From assembly GCF_011044495.1 (NCBI RefSeq), contig NZ_CP049143.1, positions 4,526,001-4,590,000 of the forward strand: a stretch of DNA of 64,000 nucleotides, given 5' to 3'. A program made the translations under genes and the position numbers. Shown one piece after another: positions 1 through 8,520 of the stretch. The notes under the pieces were generated by a model. It saw only the letters and a program-made list of their open reading frames with translations. It searched no databases and was not told the DNA's origin. The stretch's first letter is position 1; each line of letters opens with the position of its first letter. This DNA comes from Roseimicrobium sp. ORNL1. Lineage in GTDB: Bacteria; Verrucomicrobiota; Verrucomicrobiia; Verrucomicrobiales; Verrucomicrobiaceae.

Positions 1-1
1 C

Positions 2-655
2 CTGAGCCCCAAGAATGTCTCGCGCATCTGTGGCGAGGCACTGCCGGCCAGCTACCGCAGCAAGCTCGAGCGCTTCCGCCACGGGCCGGGCGTGTTCAAG
101 GTGGACTACGCACTCAACGCACCGATTCCCTGGGCCAATGAAGAGTGCCGCAAGGCTGGCACCGTGCACGTGGGCGGCAACATGGCTGAGCTGGTCACCA
201 GCGAACGTGATGCCTGGGAAGGCAGGCTGAATGACGCGCCCTTCGTTCTGGTCGCACAGCCGAGCGTCCACGACGCGACACGCGCTCCCGCAGGCAAGCA
301 CGTCGTCTGGGCCTACTGCCATGTGCCGGCGAATTCCACGGAGGACCGGCTGGAGATCATCACGAAGCAAATTGAGCGATTCGCCCCCGGATTCCGCGAC
401 TGCATCATGGCACATCACACCATGAACTGCGCGGAAATGGAGGCCTACAATCCGAACTACATCGGCGGCGATGTCATCGGCGGTGTCACCGACTGGCGGC
501 AGCTTTTCACACGCCCGGTGGGAATGTTCGACCCGTATGCCACGCCGAACAGCAAAATCTTCCTCTGCTCCGCCTCCACGCCGCCCGGCGGGGGCGTGCA
601 TGGCATGTGCGGCTACTGGGCCGCAGAGAGTGTGGCGAAGCGCGTGAACAGGTAA
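2..655 (+). CDS. FAD-dependent oxidoreductase, phytoene-dehydrogenase-like, C-terminal part
   Basis: The reading frame is open from the first bases of the window, so only the last 217 residues of the protein are present and the true start lies upstream. Near the end is a segment with SASTPPGGGVHGMCGYWAA, the usual C-terminal FAD-contacting stretch of the COG1233 NAD(P)/FAD oxidoreductase (phytoene desaturase-like) family. Upstream residues such as the VFKVDYAL run also fit that family. Substrate cannot be told from this fragment. An internal ATG at 92 could be mistaken for a start, but the same frame reads through it with matching family sequence. Confidence 0.8.
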   Translation: MSPKNVSRICGEALPASYRSKLERFRHGPGVFKVDYALNAPIPWANEECRKAGTVHVGGNMAELVTSERDAWEGRLNDAPFVLVAQPSVHDATRAPAGKHVVWAYCHVPANSTEDRLEIITKQIERFAPGFRDCIMAHHTMNCAEMEAYNPNYIGGDVIGGVTDWRQLFTRPVGMFDPYATPNSKIFLCSASTPPGGGVHGMCGYWAAESVAKRVNR

Positions 656-730
656 AACCCTGAGGCTGACATCCAGTGGCGCAAGGAGGAGGGGAATTGA
701 CTTCCCCCCCACGGCGTGGCAAAATATTGG

Positions 731-1132
731 ATGTCAAAAACGCAGGTTCGAGATGAAGATGCCGCTGACAAGGCTGCTCGCATCCTTGACCTTGAGTTTG
801 ACAGACCGCGCAGTCTGACCGCGCTCTCTCTGGAGGTTGGTCTGAGCCCCACACAACTCAGCCGCGCGTTTCACTCGCGTCATGGAGTTACCATTCCGGG
901 CTATGTGCGCCGACTTAGAACGACCCTGGCATCACACCTTCTCTCCACCACCGACATGATGATCGGCGAGATCGGGCTGGCGGTGGGCTATCACAGCATG
1001 AGCGCGTTTGTCCGGGGGTTCACGCGCGAGAGCGGCAGGACCCCCAGCACCTTCCGTGCGGAGGCGCGTACGCAAACGGCGGCGGACAGGCAGGCCACTC
1101 TGGCAGGAGACGCACTGCCGGCCATTGCCTGA
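731..1132 (+). CDS. AraC-family DNA-binding domain protein (stand-alone)
   Basis: About 133 residues. The body matches the double helix-turn-helix of AraC/XylS regulators: a first HTH around SLTALSLEVGLSPTQLSRAF and a second around MIGEIGLAVGYHSMSAFVRGF, followed by the typical SGRTPSTFR ending. There is no room for the ligand-binding domain usual in this family, so it is either a minimal regulator or needs a partner. The start is uncertain: ATG at 731 or GTG at 716, neither with a clear ribosome-binding site. It sits between an oxidoreductase and the cupredoxin gene, and its target is unknown. Confidence 0.75.
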   Translation: MSKTQVRDEDAADKAARILDLEFDRPRSLTALSLEVGLSPTQLSRAFHSRHGVTIPGYVRRLRTTLASHLLSTTDMMIGEIGLAVGYHSMSAFVRGFTRESGRTPSTFRAEARTQTAADRQATLAGDALPAIA

Positions 1133-1197
1133 ACGCAGCCGCGCGTGGACATTTCTCCATGGTTGCGCCCGGATGCAGCTTCCAGTAGTCTGCGGCC

Positions 1198-1839
1198 ATG
1201 CTCCCCCCATGGACATGGCAGATTGTGGCTCTGACGCTGGCGATCATTCCGCAATGGCTGACAGCCCAGGCAACCATTGAAGGCACCGTGCCTGCCACGG
1301 GCGCAGCCATGTCCCCGCCCCCTTCGCCCAAGTATCAATTGAAGGCTGGCTCCGTAGCCCCCTCGCCCCGCCAGGTCGCGGTGGTGTATCTGGAGGGAAA
1401 CTTCGGATCCCGTGCGGGTAACAAGACCGTGACCTTCGGCCAGAAGGGGTACCAGTTCGATCCCGGTGTGATTGTGGTACAAACGGGCACGCGCGTGTCG
1501 TTTCCCAACTTCGACGACGACTACCACAACGTGTTCAGCTATTCCAAGACCAAGCGCTTCGACCTCGGGCGGTACCGCAAGGATGAGACACCGCCTGCGC
1601 TCGTCTTCGAAAAGCCCGGCATCGTGCGTCTCTATTGCGAGATCCACGAGCACATGCGCGGTGTGATCGTGGTGGTGGACACACCCCACTTCACCACCAC
1701 CACCGCGGAGGGAAAATTCAAACTCACCGGACTGCCTGCTGGCAACTATGTGCTGAAGGCGTGGTTGGATGACAAGACCACGCTGCAACAGCCAGTGACG
1801 CTGAAATCCGGTGTGCTCAAGGTGGACTTCAAGAAGTAG
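1198..1839 (+). CDS. Exported cupredoxin with carboxypeptidase-regulatory-like C-terminus
   Basis: 213 residues with a signal peptide ending near LTAQA (residues 20-25). A cupredoxin-like domain covers about residues 55-160. Candidate type-1 copper ligands are His110 (in DDDYHNVFS) and Cys147, His150 and Met153 (in YCEIHEHMRG), giving the usual Cys-x2-His-x2-Met spacing. The last 50 residues resemble a carboxypeptidase regulatory-like beta-sandwich (GKFKLTGLPAGNY). Such proteins are often labelled methylamine utilization protein, but no mau genes are present here. The membrane cyclase gene follows after about 60 bp, so a periplasmic copper or redox input to that enzyme is a reasonable inference, not shown. 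Confidence 0.72.
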   Translation: MLPPWTWQIVALTLAIIPQWLTAQATIEGTVPATGAAMSPPPSPKYQLKAGSVAPSPRQVAVVYLEGNFGSRAGNKTVTFGQKGYQFDPGVIVVQTGTRVSFPNFDDDYHNVFSYSKTKRFDLGRYRKDETPPALVFEKPGIVRLYCEIHEHMRGVIVVVDTPHFTTTTAEGKFKLTGLPAGNYVLKAWLDDKTTLQQPVTLKSGVLKVDFKK

Positions 1840-1901
1840 CACAACCTCGCACCACACTCCCTCCGGACTCGCGCGGGCGCAGTATCCCTCCCACCCCTCC
1901 A

Positions 1902-3827
1902 ATGCCCCTTCCGAAGCTCCGCTCCCCGTCATTCCGCACCAAGCTGATCGTCGCAATGACGCTGGTGGTGGCGGGAGTCACCGGGGCCACACTGTATGTG
2001 GCGAGCAAGCGGGTGCAGACCACCTACCAGCACCAGTTCGAGCAACAGTTTCAACAACAGCTCGCCTACTTCTCCGAGGTGCGTCTCCGCCAGCTCAATG
2101 ACCTGGTACGCAAGTGCGAAGCCCTGGGAAAGTCCGTGCGACTCGCCAGCGCCCTTGAGACCGCGATTGAGGACAATGACCCTGACTTCGTCTATGACAA
2201 CCTTAGCACCGAAATCGAAGTTCTTGCGAAGGCCACCGAAACCACGAATCCAGCCCTCACCAAACTGCGTGAGAACATGCGCCGGGAGCAGCCCGCCCGT
2301 TCCAACGCCCAGCGCGATCGGGAGCGGGATCGCTTCCAGAGCAATCTCTTCAACCTCGCGCTCGTCGATGCCGAGGGGCGGATCCTCGTGCCGGACAAGA
2401 AACGGGCAACCTTCATGTTCAAGCCGGACCTGAAGAATCGCACAGAGGTCTTTTCCATCTTCAAAGAGCACGCGGCCTCGGAAGTGCTGAAGGAACAGGA
2501 GATCGGCTACCTTCCCATGCGGAAGGAAACAGACAACGCGCAGCTCCGGGAGGTGATCCTGACTCCCATCATCAACCAGGGCTCAGGGGAAACCATTGGC
2601 GCGCTCATCATGGGATTCCCGGTGCGGGACTTTGGCGAGTCCGCCATGTACCAGTTCAGCGAAAAGGCGCTGCAGAGCGGCATCTGGCTGGGTGGACGCG
2701 TCTATTCCAAAACCATTCCCGACGACGTGCACGAAAGCGTTTCCTCGCGCATCAAGGATGTGCTCCAGCACAGTGACCTCTCCAGCAAGGACGTAATCAG
2801 CATCGAAGGTGTCCCGCACCGGCTCATCTACAAGGTGCTGAATCCGGAATCACTCTTTCCCCCCGCGGTGCAGGTGGGTCTCTACTCCATGAGCGAGGCA
2901 CTTGCGGAGCAAATGGACCTGCGCAGCAAGGCCTTGGGATTTGGCGTGGTGGCACTGTTGATCGGGGTCGGATTCATCTTCCTCATCTCGCACGGTTTCA
3001 GCAAGCCAATCGAGCAGCTCGTGGAGGGCACCCGCCGCATTCAAGAGGGTGACTACACGGTGAAAGTGCCCGTGACCACCCGGGATGAAATCGGCACGCT
3101 GGCCAAGTCCTTCAATGAGATGGCCGAGGAACTGGCCCTCAAGGAACGGTACAAGTCGGTGCTCGCCCAAGTAACAGACAAGCAGGTGGCGGAGGAACTC
3201 ATCAATGGCCGCCTGCCCTTGGGAGGGGAAGTGCGGCAGGTGAGTGTGCTCTTCTGTGATATCCGCGGTTTCACCGCACTGACGGAGAACATGCCACCCT
3301 CCGAAGTCATCGCCATGCTCAATGAACACATGAGTGCGATGAACCGAATCGTGTACCAGCACTATGGCGTGGTGGACAAGTTCGTGGGGGATCTCATCAT
3401 GGCCGTCTTCGGCGCACCGAAGTCCTACGGTAACGACGCGCTGCATGCCGTGAAGTGCGCCGTGCGCATGATGGAGGAACGCGTCAGGCTCAACACAACC
3501 TCGCAATACAAATTTGACGTAGGCATCGGGGTCGCCACTGGCGAGGTGGTTGCAGGACTGATGGGCTCCGACGACCGCCAGAACTACACGGTGCTGGGCG
3601 AGCGTGTGAACCTCGCCTCCCGCCTGTGCTCCAAGGCAAGCAGCGCCGAACTGCTCATTGACGACACCACCTATGCACAGCTCCCGGAAGGCTTCACCGT
3701 ACAGGCGACCGAGCCGCTTCCGCTCAAAGGCTTCAGCCTTCCCATGGCTGCGTACAGATTGATTTCCATGAGCGAGGAAGTGGGTGCTCCCCCCACCGGA
3801 CTCAGCACGGCCAAGCTTCATCATTGA
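1902..3827 (+). CDS. Membrane HAMP-class III adenylate/guanylate cyclase
   Basis: 641 residues. An N-terminal TM helix (about 14-32) is followed by a large periplasmic sensor region (about 33-340), a second TM helix (about 344-363), a HAMP domain (about 364-415) and a class III nucleotide cyclase domain (about 440-625). The catalytic domain shows the first metal site FCDIRGFT, the second metal-site Asp in DKFVGDLIMAVFG, and the transition-state Asn and Arg in VNLASRL. It should make cAMP or cGMP; the specificity is not certain from sequence. The genes on either side encode a periplasmic cupredoxin and an outer-membrane barrel, with short gaps (62 and 21 bp), so all three are probably one operon. 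Confidence 0.9.
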   Translation: MPLPKLRSPSFRTKLIVAMTLVVAGVTGATLYVASKRVQTTYQHQFEQQFQQQLAYFSEVRLRQLNDLVRKCEALGKSVRLASALETAIEDNDPDFVYDNLSTEIEVLAKATETTNPALTKLRENMRREQPARSNAQRDRERDRFQSNLFNLALVDAEGRILVPDKKRATFMFKPDLKNRTEVFSIFKEHAASEVLKEQEIGYLPMRKETDNAQLREVILTPIINQGSGETIGALIMGFPVRDFGESAMYQFSEKALQSGIWLGGRVYSKTIPDDVHESVSSRIKDVLQHSDLSSKDVISIEGVPHRLIYKVLNPESLFPPAVQVGLYSMSEALAEQMDLRSKALGFGVVALLIGVGFIFLISHGFSKPIEQLVEGTRRIQEGDYTVKVPVTTRDEIGTLAKSFNEMAEELALKERYKSVLAQVTDKQVAEELINGRLPLGGEVRQVSVLFCDIRGFTALTENMPPSEVIAMLNEHMSAMNRIVYQHYGVVDKFVGDLIMAVFGAPKSYGNDALHAVKCAVRMMEERVRLNTTSQYKFDVGIGVATGEVVAGLMGSDDRQNYTVLGERVNLASRLCSKASSAELLIDDTTYAQLPEGFTVQATEPLPLKGFSLPMAAYRLISMSEEVGAPPTGLSTAKLHH

Positions 3828-3848
3828 CTCTCCGCTCCCGTCACTCCC

Positions 3849-5057
3849 ATGAACCGGCGCTCACCTTTTCATACTTTGCTGTCCCTGGCCACATGGTGCG
3901 CATTCAGCGGAGGCATCTTCGCATTTGATCTCACGCCTGCAGACTCACCCGTGCATGCGAGCCTCCGGGGCACGCTGGATGCAGAGCTGTATGTCACAGA
4001 CTCCCCTGCCCCCGGCCTGCTCTTCAGCGATGACGAGGCTTTCTTCAATCCGCGTGCCACGCTCTTCCTGGATGTGAACTTTGGCAGCCATATCTTCGCC
4101 TCCCTGCAGGCGCGGTTTGATCGCGGCTTTGATCCCGGTGCGGCAGAAGACGGCGATGCGCGCCTGGATGAATACTTCGTCCGCTGGACGCCTCTCGATA
4201 CGCCCGTGGTGAATATCCAGGTTGGAAAGTTCTCCACGGTGTTTGGCAATTGGGTGCCTCGCCATCTCTCCTGGGACAATCCGTTCATCAATGCGCCCGT
4301 GCCCTATGAGAACGTCATCGGCATCACCGACCTCGCCGCCCCGCTGACGCGTGGCGCTTTCCTCAATCGCAAGAACCTGGCGGACAAGAAGCGCGAATGG
4401 CTGGTACCCATCTGGGGGCCATCCTATGCGCATGGTGCATCCGTGTTTGGCCGCATCGAGGAATTCGATTACGCTTTTGAAATCAAAAGTGCCAGCCTCT
4501 CCTCGCGACCCGCAGCATGGCAGGCGAGTGACACGGAGTTCGACGAACCTACCGTCACCGGACGCGTGGGCTGGCGACCAAATGCTTCCTGGAATCTGGG
4601 CACCAGCTTCAGCACCGGCGCCTACATGCAACCGGATCGCGACCTGAGCCTGCCAATTGGCACGGATCGCGGGGACTTCACACAGGACACCATCGGCTTC
4701 GATGTGAGCTATGCGCGACATCGCCTCGAGCTCTGGGGCGAACTCATCCTCTCCCGCTTCGAAGTGCCTCGCGTGGGCGATGCAGATACGCTCAGCTACT
4801 TCCTTGAAGCAAAATACAAGCTCACCGAGAGCCTCTTTCTCGCCGCGCGATGGAACCAGCAATTCTTCGATGATGTGGGTGATGGCCGTGGTGGCTCAAC
4901 ATCGTGGGATCGTGATCTGTACCGTGCAGATCTCGCTGTAGGTTATCGTTTCAATCGCAATGTGCAGACGAAGCTGCAGTACAGCTACGGCCGCGAAGGT
5001 GGTGAGAATGCGAATGCCGATCATCTGCTGGCGGCCCAGGTGACAGTGAGGTTCTAG
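3849..5057 (+). CDS. Outer-membrane beta-barrel (porin-like) protein
   Basis: 402 residues with a signal peptide ending near GGIFA (about residue 25). The mature part consists of alternating amphipathic strands rich in aromatic residues at strand ends, and the protein ends in VTVRF, a C-terminal Phe typical of outer-membrane barrels recognised by BAM. It resembles phosphate-selective or general porins of the OprP/OprO style without a clear substrate. It lies 21 bp after the cyclase gene and is probably cotranscribed with it and the cupredoxin gene. Confidence 0.75.
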   Translation: MNRRSPFHTLLSLATWCAFSGGIFAFDLTPADSPVHASLRGTLDAELYVTDSPAPGLLFSDDEAFFNPRATLFLDVNFGSHIFASLQARFDRGFDPGAAEDGDARLDEYFVRWTPLDTPVVNIQVGKFSTVFGNWVPRHLSWDNPFINAPVPYENVIGITDLAAPLTRGAFLNRKNLADKKREWLVPIWGPSYAHGASVFGRIEEFDYAFEIKSASLSSRPAAWQASDTEFDEPTVTGRVGWRPNASWNLGTSFSTGAYMQPDRDLSLPIGTDRGDFTQDTIGFDVSYARHRLELWGELILSRFEVPRVGDADTLSYFLEAKYKLTESLFLAARWNQQFFDDVGDGRGGSTSWDRDLYRADLAVGYRFNRNVQTKLQYSYGREGGENANADHLLAAQVTVRF

Positions 5058-5068
5058 TTTCCTTTCCC

Positions 5069-5497
5069 ATGAAGCCCTACCCACGCAGCGCCTATGATCG
5101 CACCAAAGGTCTCGTCTATTTCGCCCGCATGCTGGACAAGATTCGTCTGAAGGCGGCAAGACAGCTTCGTGAGGACTACTTCGAGAATCTTGGCGGTGGC
5201 TTTGATGGGCGATGCTGCCGCTTGCTGGGCATCGACTACGCCGCCTTCTGCGAGCGCGTACTCGCCGGTGGTACCGATGAGGAGGTTCTGGACTGGGCCT
5301 ATGCCCAGCGCGCACCGTTAACGGACGAGCAGCTTCTTGTGTGGAACAAGTTCATGGAAAAGCGCGGCTGGCGTGACGAGGATGACGGCTCCACGCAGGA
5401 ACTGGAAACCTACAAGGCCGGCAGCGGCCTGGCGCATCGTACGGACTTGGTGACGTTTTTTGACTACTACGAGGTGGATGAGAAGCGCAGGCAGTGA
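5069..5497 (+). CDS. DUF5069 domain protein
   Basis: 142 residues, no signal peptide or TM helix. The opening YPRSAYDRTKGLVYFARMLDKIRL and the conserved W-x-KFMEKRGW segment match the DUF5069 family found in Verrucomicrobia, Planctomycetes and a few others. No function is known. It begins 12 bp after the porin-like gene and may be read through from that operon. Confidence 0.8.
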   Translation: MKPYPRSAYDRTKGLVYFARMLDKIRLKAARQLREDYFENLGGGFDGRCCRLLGIDYAAFCERVLAGGTDEEVLDWAYAQRAPLTDEQLLVWNKFMEKRGWRDEDDGSTQELETYKAGSGLAHRTDLVTFFDYYEVDEKRRQ

Positions 5498-5553
5498 TTC
5501 CCCCGCGTCCTTCCGGCCGAAGCCAAAGCTAATTTTAGCACCTTTTCCATCTC

Positions 5554-6042
5554 ATGAGATCACCCCTCTTAATTTCCCTCCTTTCACTGGGCCTCCTTTC
5601 AGTCCCTCTTTTTTCTCAGGACACTGACCCTGCTGCTGATGGCGCAAAACTCCCCACCAACGTCGAAACAGTTGTCACGGGTGGCCATTGGGAACGCGGA
5701 GACCAAGATGGCACCTACCGGGTTATCATGCTCTTAGAGGGCTGGGAGCATCTCGCCAACCGGGTGCTGCTGCAATGGATTCGCTACGATCAAGACAAGC
5801 AGGAGATGCTCGTGGAGAAGACCGTGGCCATTGAGGAAATTCCTGTCGGGGCAGCTTGGCGCATTACTTCGGTGAATTTTGTAACACCAAAGGACTTGCC
5901 CGCCAAGGGCTCCAAGGCAACGGAAAAACAAGGACAGCTTCAACTCGTGCTTCAGGCGCACTCCGAGCGTGCAGGCAAGGCAACCTTTACAATCACACCC
6001 ACGACCGATCATCGGTATGCGTTTTTGGAAAGCCTGAAATGA
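5554..6042 (+). CDS. Secreted hypothetical protein
   Basis: 162 residues with a clear signal peptide (MRSPLLISLLSLGLLSVPLFSQ). The mature part is predicted mostly beta-rich with no motif I recognise. The ATG at 5554 gives a normal signal peptide. Local A/T-rich bases (CTAATTTTAGC) just upstream could hold a promoter element. Function unknown. Confidence 0.65.
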   Translation: MRSPLLISLLSLGLLSVPLFSQDTDPAADGAKLPTNVETVVTGGHWERGDQDGTYRVIMLLEGWEHLANRVLLQWIRYDQDKQEMLVEKTVAIEEIPVGAAWRITSVNFVTPKDLPAKGSKATEKQGQLQLVLQAHSERAGKATFTITPTTDHRYAFLESLK

Positions 6043-6066
6043 AGCCACACGCGTACTGACTCGTGC

Positions 6067-7104
6067 ATGCAGATTGGAATTGATAGTTTCGTCGCCATTG
6101 ACCCGGAGCACCAGCACGAGGGCTCCCCAAGTGCCGTGCAGCGCATGGCCAATATCCTGGAGGAAATCGAACTCGCCGACCGCGTGGGGCTGGATGACTT
6201 CGGCATCGGGGAGCACCACCGCACCGAGTATCTCGACTCGGCACCCGCGGTCATCCTGGCCGCCGCGGCAGCGCGCACGAAGCAGATTCGGTTGACCAGT
6301 GCCGTCACCGTGCTCAGTGCCGCGGACCCGGTCCGTGTGTTCCAGGAGTTCGCCACATTGGATCTCATTTCGAAGGGGCGCGCGGAGATGGTGGTGGGAC
6401 GCGGCTCCTTCACGGAAGCTTTTCCCCTCTTCGGCTTTGATGTGCGGGACTACGACTCACTCTTCGCGGAGAAGCTGGAGCTTCTGCTGCGCATCCGGGA
6501 AAACACTGAAATCACCTGGTCGGGAAAACATCGCGCGCCCTTGCAGGAGCAGGGCATCTATCCCCGCCCCCTGCAAACGCCGATTCCCATCTGGGTGGGT
6601 GTGGGGGGTACTCCGGCGTCCTTCGCGCGTGCCGGTGCGCTGGGCCTGCCGCTCGTAGTGGCCATCATTGGTGGTGAACCACATCGTTTCCGCCCGCTCA
6701 TCGATCTCTATCGTGAAGCTGGCGCCCGCGCAGGTCATCCACCGGAGAAGCTAAAGGTTGGCCTGCACATGATTGGTTTCATCGGCGAGACCTCTGCCCA
6801 GGCGAAGGATGATTTCTTCACCGGTTACAAGCGAGCCTTCGACAAGATCGGCGAGGAACGAGGCTGGCCCCGCACCACGCGCGCGCACTTCGAGGCTGGT
6901 TGCAGTCTGAAAGGCGCCCTCATGATTGGGGATGCGGAGTATGTGGCCTCGAAGATTCTCTACGTGAATGAGGCTCTCGGCGGCATCGCGCGGTTGAACT
7001 TCCAGATGACTGTCGCCACGGTCCCTCACGCACAGATGCTGAAGTCCATCGAGCTGCTGGGCACGAAGCTGGCACCCATCATCCGCGAAAAGCTGCCGGG
7101 CTAG
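6067..7104 (+). CDS. LLM-class flavin-dependent oxidoreductase (luciferase-like)
   Basis: 345 residues, cytoplasmic. The sequence follows the bacterial luciferase-like monooxygenase TIM barrel: N-terminal strand MQIGIDSF, the GIGEHH segment, TSAVTVLSAADPVRVFQEFATLD, then VGRGSFTEAFPLFG and VGVGGTPASFARAGALG for phosphate/FMN binding. It probably uses FMNH2 or F420 from a partner reductase; none is adjacent. The substrate is not predictable. It starts 24 bp after the preceding secreted-protein gene, and a tRNA-like fragment begins two bases after its stop codon. Confidence 0.85.
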   Translation: MQIGIDSFVAIDPEHQHEGSPSAVQRMANILEEIELADRVGLDDFGIGEHHRTEYLDSAPAVILAAAAARTKQIRLTSAVTVLSAADPVRVFQEFATLDLISKGRAEMVVGRGSFTEAFPLFGFDVRDYDSLFAEKLELLLRIRENTEITWSGKHRAPLQEQGIYPRPLQTPIPIWVGVGGTPASFARAGALGLPLVVAIIGGEPHRFRPLIDLYREAGARAGHPPEKLKVGLHMIGFIGETSAQAKDDFFTGYKRAFDKIGEERGWPRTTRAHFEAGCSLKGALMIGDAEYVASKILYVNEALGGIARLNFQMTVATVPHAQMLKSIELLGTKLAPIIREKLPG

Positions 7105-7105
7105 T

Positions 7106-7147
7106 ACGCGGTTAGCTCAGTGGTAGAGCACTACCTTGGCACGGTGG
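7106..7147 (+). pseudogene. tRNA 5' half (acceptor strand, D arm, anticodon arm) without a 3' half
   Basis: Positions 7113-7130 read TAGCTCAGTGGTAGAGCA, a perfect tRNA D-arm signature. They are followed by an anticodon arm with stem CTACC/GGTGG and a seven-base loop TTGGCAC, giving anticodon GGC. The acceptor-like bases before it (ACGCGGT) have no complementary ACCGCGT downstream, and no T arm of the GGTTCRA type follows. Instead there are short palindromes (7151-7186). The body resembles tRNA-Val or tRNA-Gly more than tRNA-Ala. It is most likely a tRNA remnant, although a divergent structured RNA cannot be excluded. Confidence 0.5.
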
Positions 7148-7149
7148 GT

Positions 7150-7186
7150 GTTCATGAACGTTGCAACAACGGGCAATTCAGCCCGT
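7150..7186. repeat. Three consecutive short palindromes after the tRNA fragment
   Basis: GTTCATGAAC (7150-7159) and GTTGCAAC (7160-7167) are exact self-complementary words. ACGGGC (7169-7174) and GCCCGT (7181-7186) form a 6-bp hairpin with loop AATTCA. They fill the space between the tRNA-like half and the epoxide hydrolase ATG at 7197, and could act as a processing signal or attenuator, or be a leftover insertion. Confidence 0.45.
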
Positions 7187-7196
7187 AGGCACCATC

Positions 7197-8453
7197 ATGA
7201 AGACGCTTCCGCTGACTTCGGCCACGCTGGTGGCCGTGGCGATGTTTTCCGCCACTTCATTGCACGGTGCAGACGCAGGGATTCGCCCCTTCACCATTCA
7301 GGTGGAGGACTCGGTGCTCAAAGATTTGAACGAACGCCTGGAGAAGACGCGCTGGCCGGACCAAATCCCCGGCTCCAAGTGGGATCACGGTCCAGATGTG
7401 GTGTGGATGCGCGAGCTCTGCGACTACTGGCGCACGAAGTATGATTGGCGCGCGGAGGAGAAGAAGCTCAATGCTCTGCCCCAATTCAAGACGGTCATTG
7501 ATGGCATCGACCTGCACTTCATCCATGTGAAGTCGAAGCATGCCAATGCCACACCACTGGTACTGGTGCATGGCTGGCCGGGGTCCGTGGTGGAATTCAT
7601 GAAAGTCATCGAGCCGCTGACGGACCCGGAGAAGCATGGCGGGAAGGCAGAAGACGCGTTTCACGTGGTCGCACCTTCGCTGCCGGGTTTCGGTTTCTCA
7701 AGCATGCCCAAGGAACCCGGCTGGTCCTCCAGTCGCATGGCAGAGGTGATTGCCAAGCTCATGGCCCGCCTCGGCTATGACAAGTACGGCGCGCAAGGCG
7801 GTGACTGGGGTGGTGGCATCGTGCGCTGGCTGGCCTCAGGCGATGGCGCCCATTGCATCGGCGCACACAGCAACTTCCCCGGCGGCAATCGCCCGACTGA
7901 GGAAGCGGAGGCCAAAAAAGACGTGACACAGGCTGAGCTGGATCGCCTGCAACAACGCAACGCGGAACTCGCTGACCACCGCGCCTACGGTTCCATCCAG
8001 GGAACCCGCCCGCTAGCACTCGGATATGGGCTTAACGACTCACCCGCCGGACTAGCCGCGTGGATCATCGACAAGTTCTGGGCCTGGAGCGACCACAAAG
8101 GCGACCTATCGAACAGCTATACCAAGGACGAACTGCTCACGAATATCATGGTGTATTGGGTGACGCAGTCCATGCCCTCCGCCACGCGCATCTATTACGA
8201 ATCCCAGCACAACCTACCCCGCCCTGCCACCATGTCGGAGTTTCAAGGAGGAGGAAAATCCGGACCCATCGGCTACGCCCTTTTCCCCAAGGAAATCAAT
8301 GTGCCACCTCGGGCCTGGGTCGCACGGAACTCGCCCACGATGATCCACTGGACGGAGATGCCGCGCGGCGGACACTTCGCCGCGATGGAGCAGCCTGACC
8401 TGCTCGTGCAGGATGTGCGTGTCTTCTTCGCCAAGGTGCGAGCCACGAAGTGA
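7197..8453 (+). CDS. Exported epoxide hydrolase (alpha/beta hydrolase with EHN domain)
   Basis: 418 residues. The start at 7197 gives a signal peptide MKTLPLTSATLVAVAMFSAT ending near residue 25; the frame is open to a TTG at 7161, but that adds a non-signal extension. An N-terminal EHN domain (about 29-120) precedes the alpha/beta hydrolase fold. Visible catalytic features are the oxyanion-hole HGWPGS (about 124), the nucleophile Asp in GGDWGG (about 203), a Tyr pair in IYYES (about 332) and the catalytic His in GGHFAAMEQP (about 391). It should hydrolyse epoxides to diols, here outside the cytoplasm, which is unusual compared with the cytosolic or ER forms. Confidence 0.85.
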   Translation: MKTLPLTSATLVAVAMFSATSLHGADAGIRPFTIQVEDSVLKDLNERLEKTRWPDQIPGSKWDHGPDVVWMRELCDYWRTKYDWRAEEKKLNALPQFKTVIDGIDLHFIHVKSKHANATPLVLVHGWPGSVVEFMKVIEPLTDPEKHGGKAEDAFHVVAPSLPGFGFSSMPKEPGWSSSRMAEVIAKLMARLGYDKYGAQGGDWGGGIVRWLASGDGAHCIGAHSNFPGGNRPTEEAEAKKDVTQAELDRLQQRNAELADHRAYGSIQGTRPLALGYGLNDSPAGLAAWIIDKFWAWSDHKGDLSNSYTKDELLTNIMVYWVTQSMPSATRIYYESQHNLPRPATMSEFQGGGKSGPIGYALFPKEINVPPRAWVARNSPTMIHWTEMPRGGHFAAMEQPDLLVQDVRVFFAKVRATK

Positions 8454-8520
8454 AAAGAAAAACACAACACAGGGAGGATAGTCCATGAAAAGAGAAACGC
8501 ACAGCCGCGTTACTCCTTGA

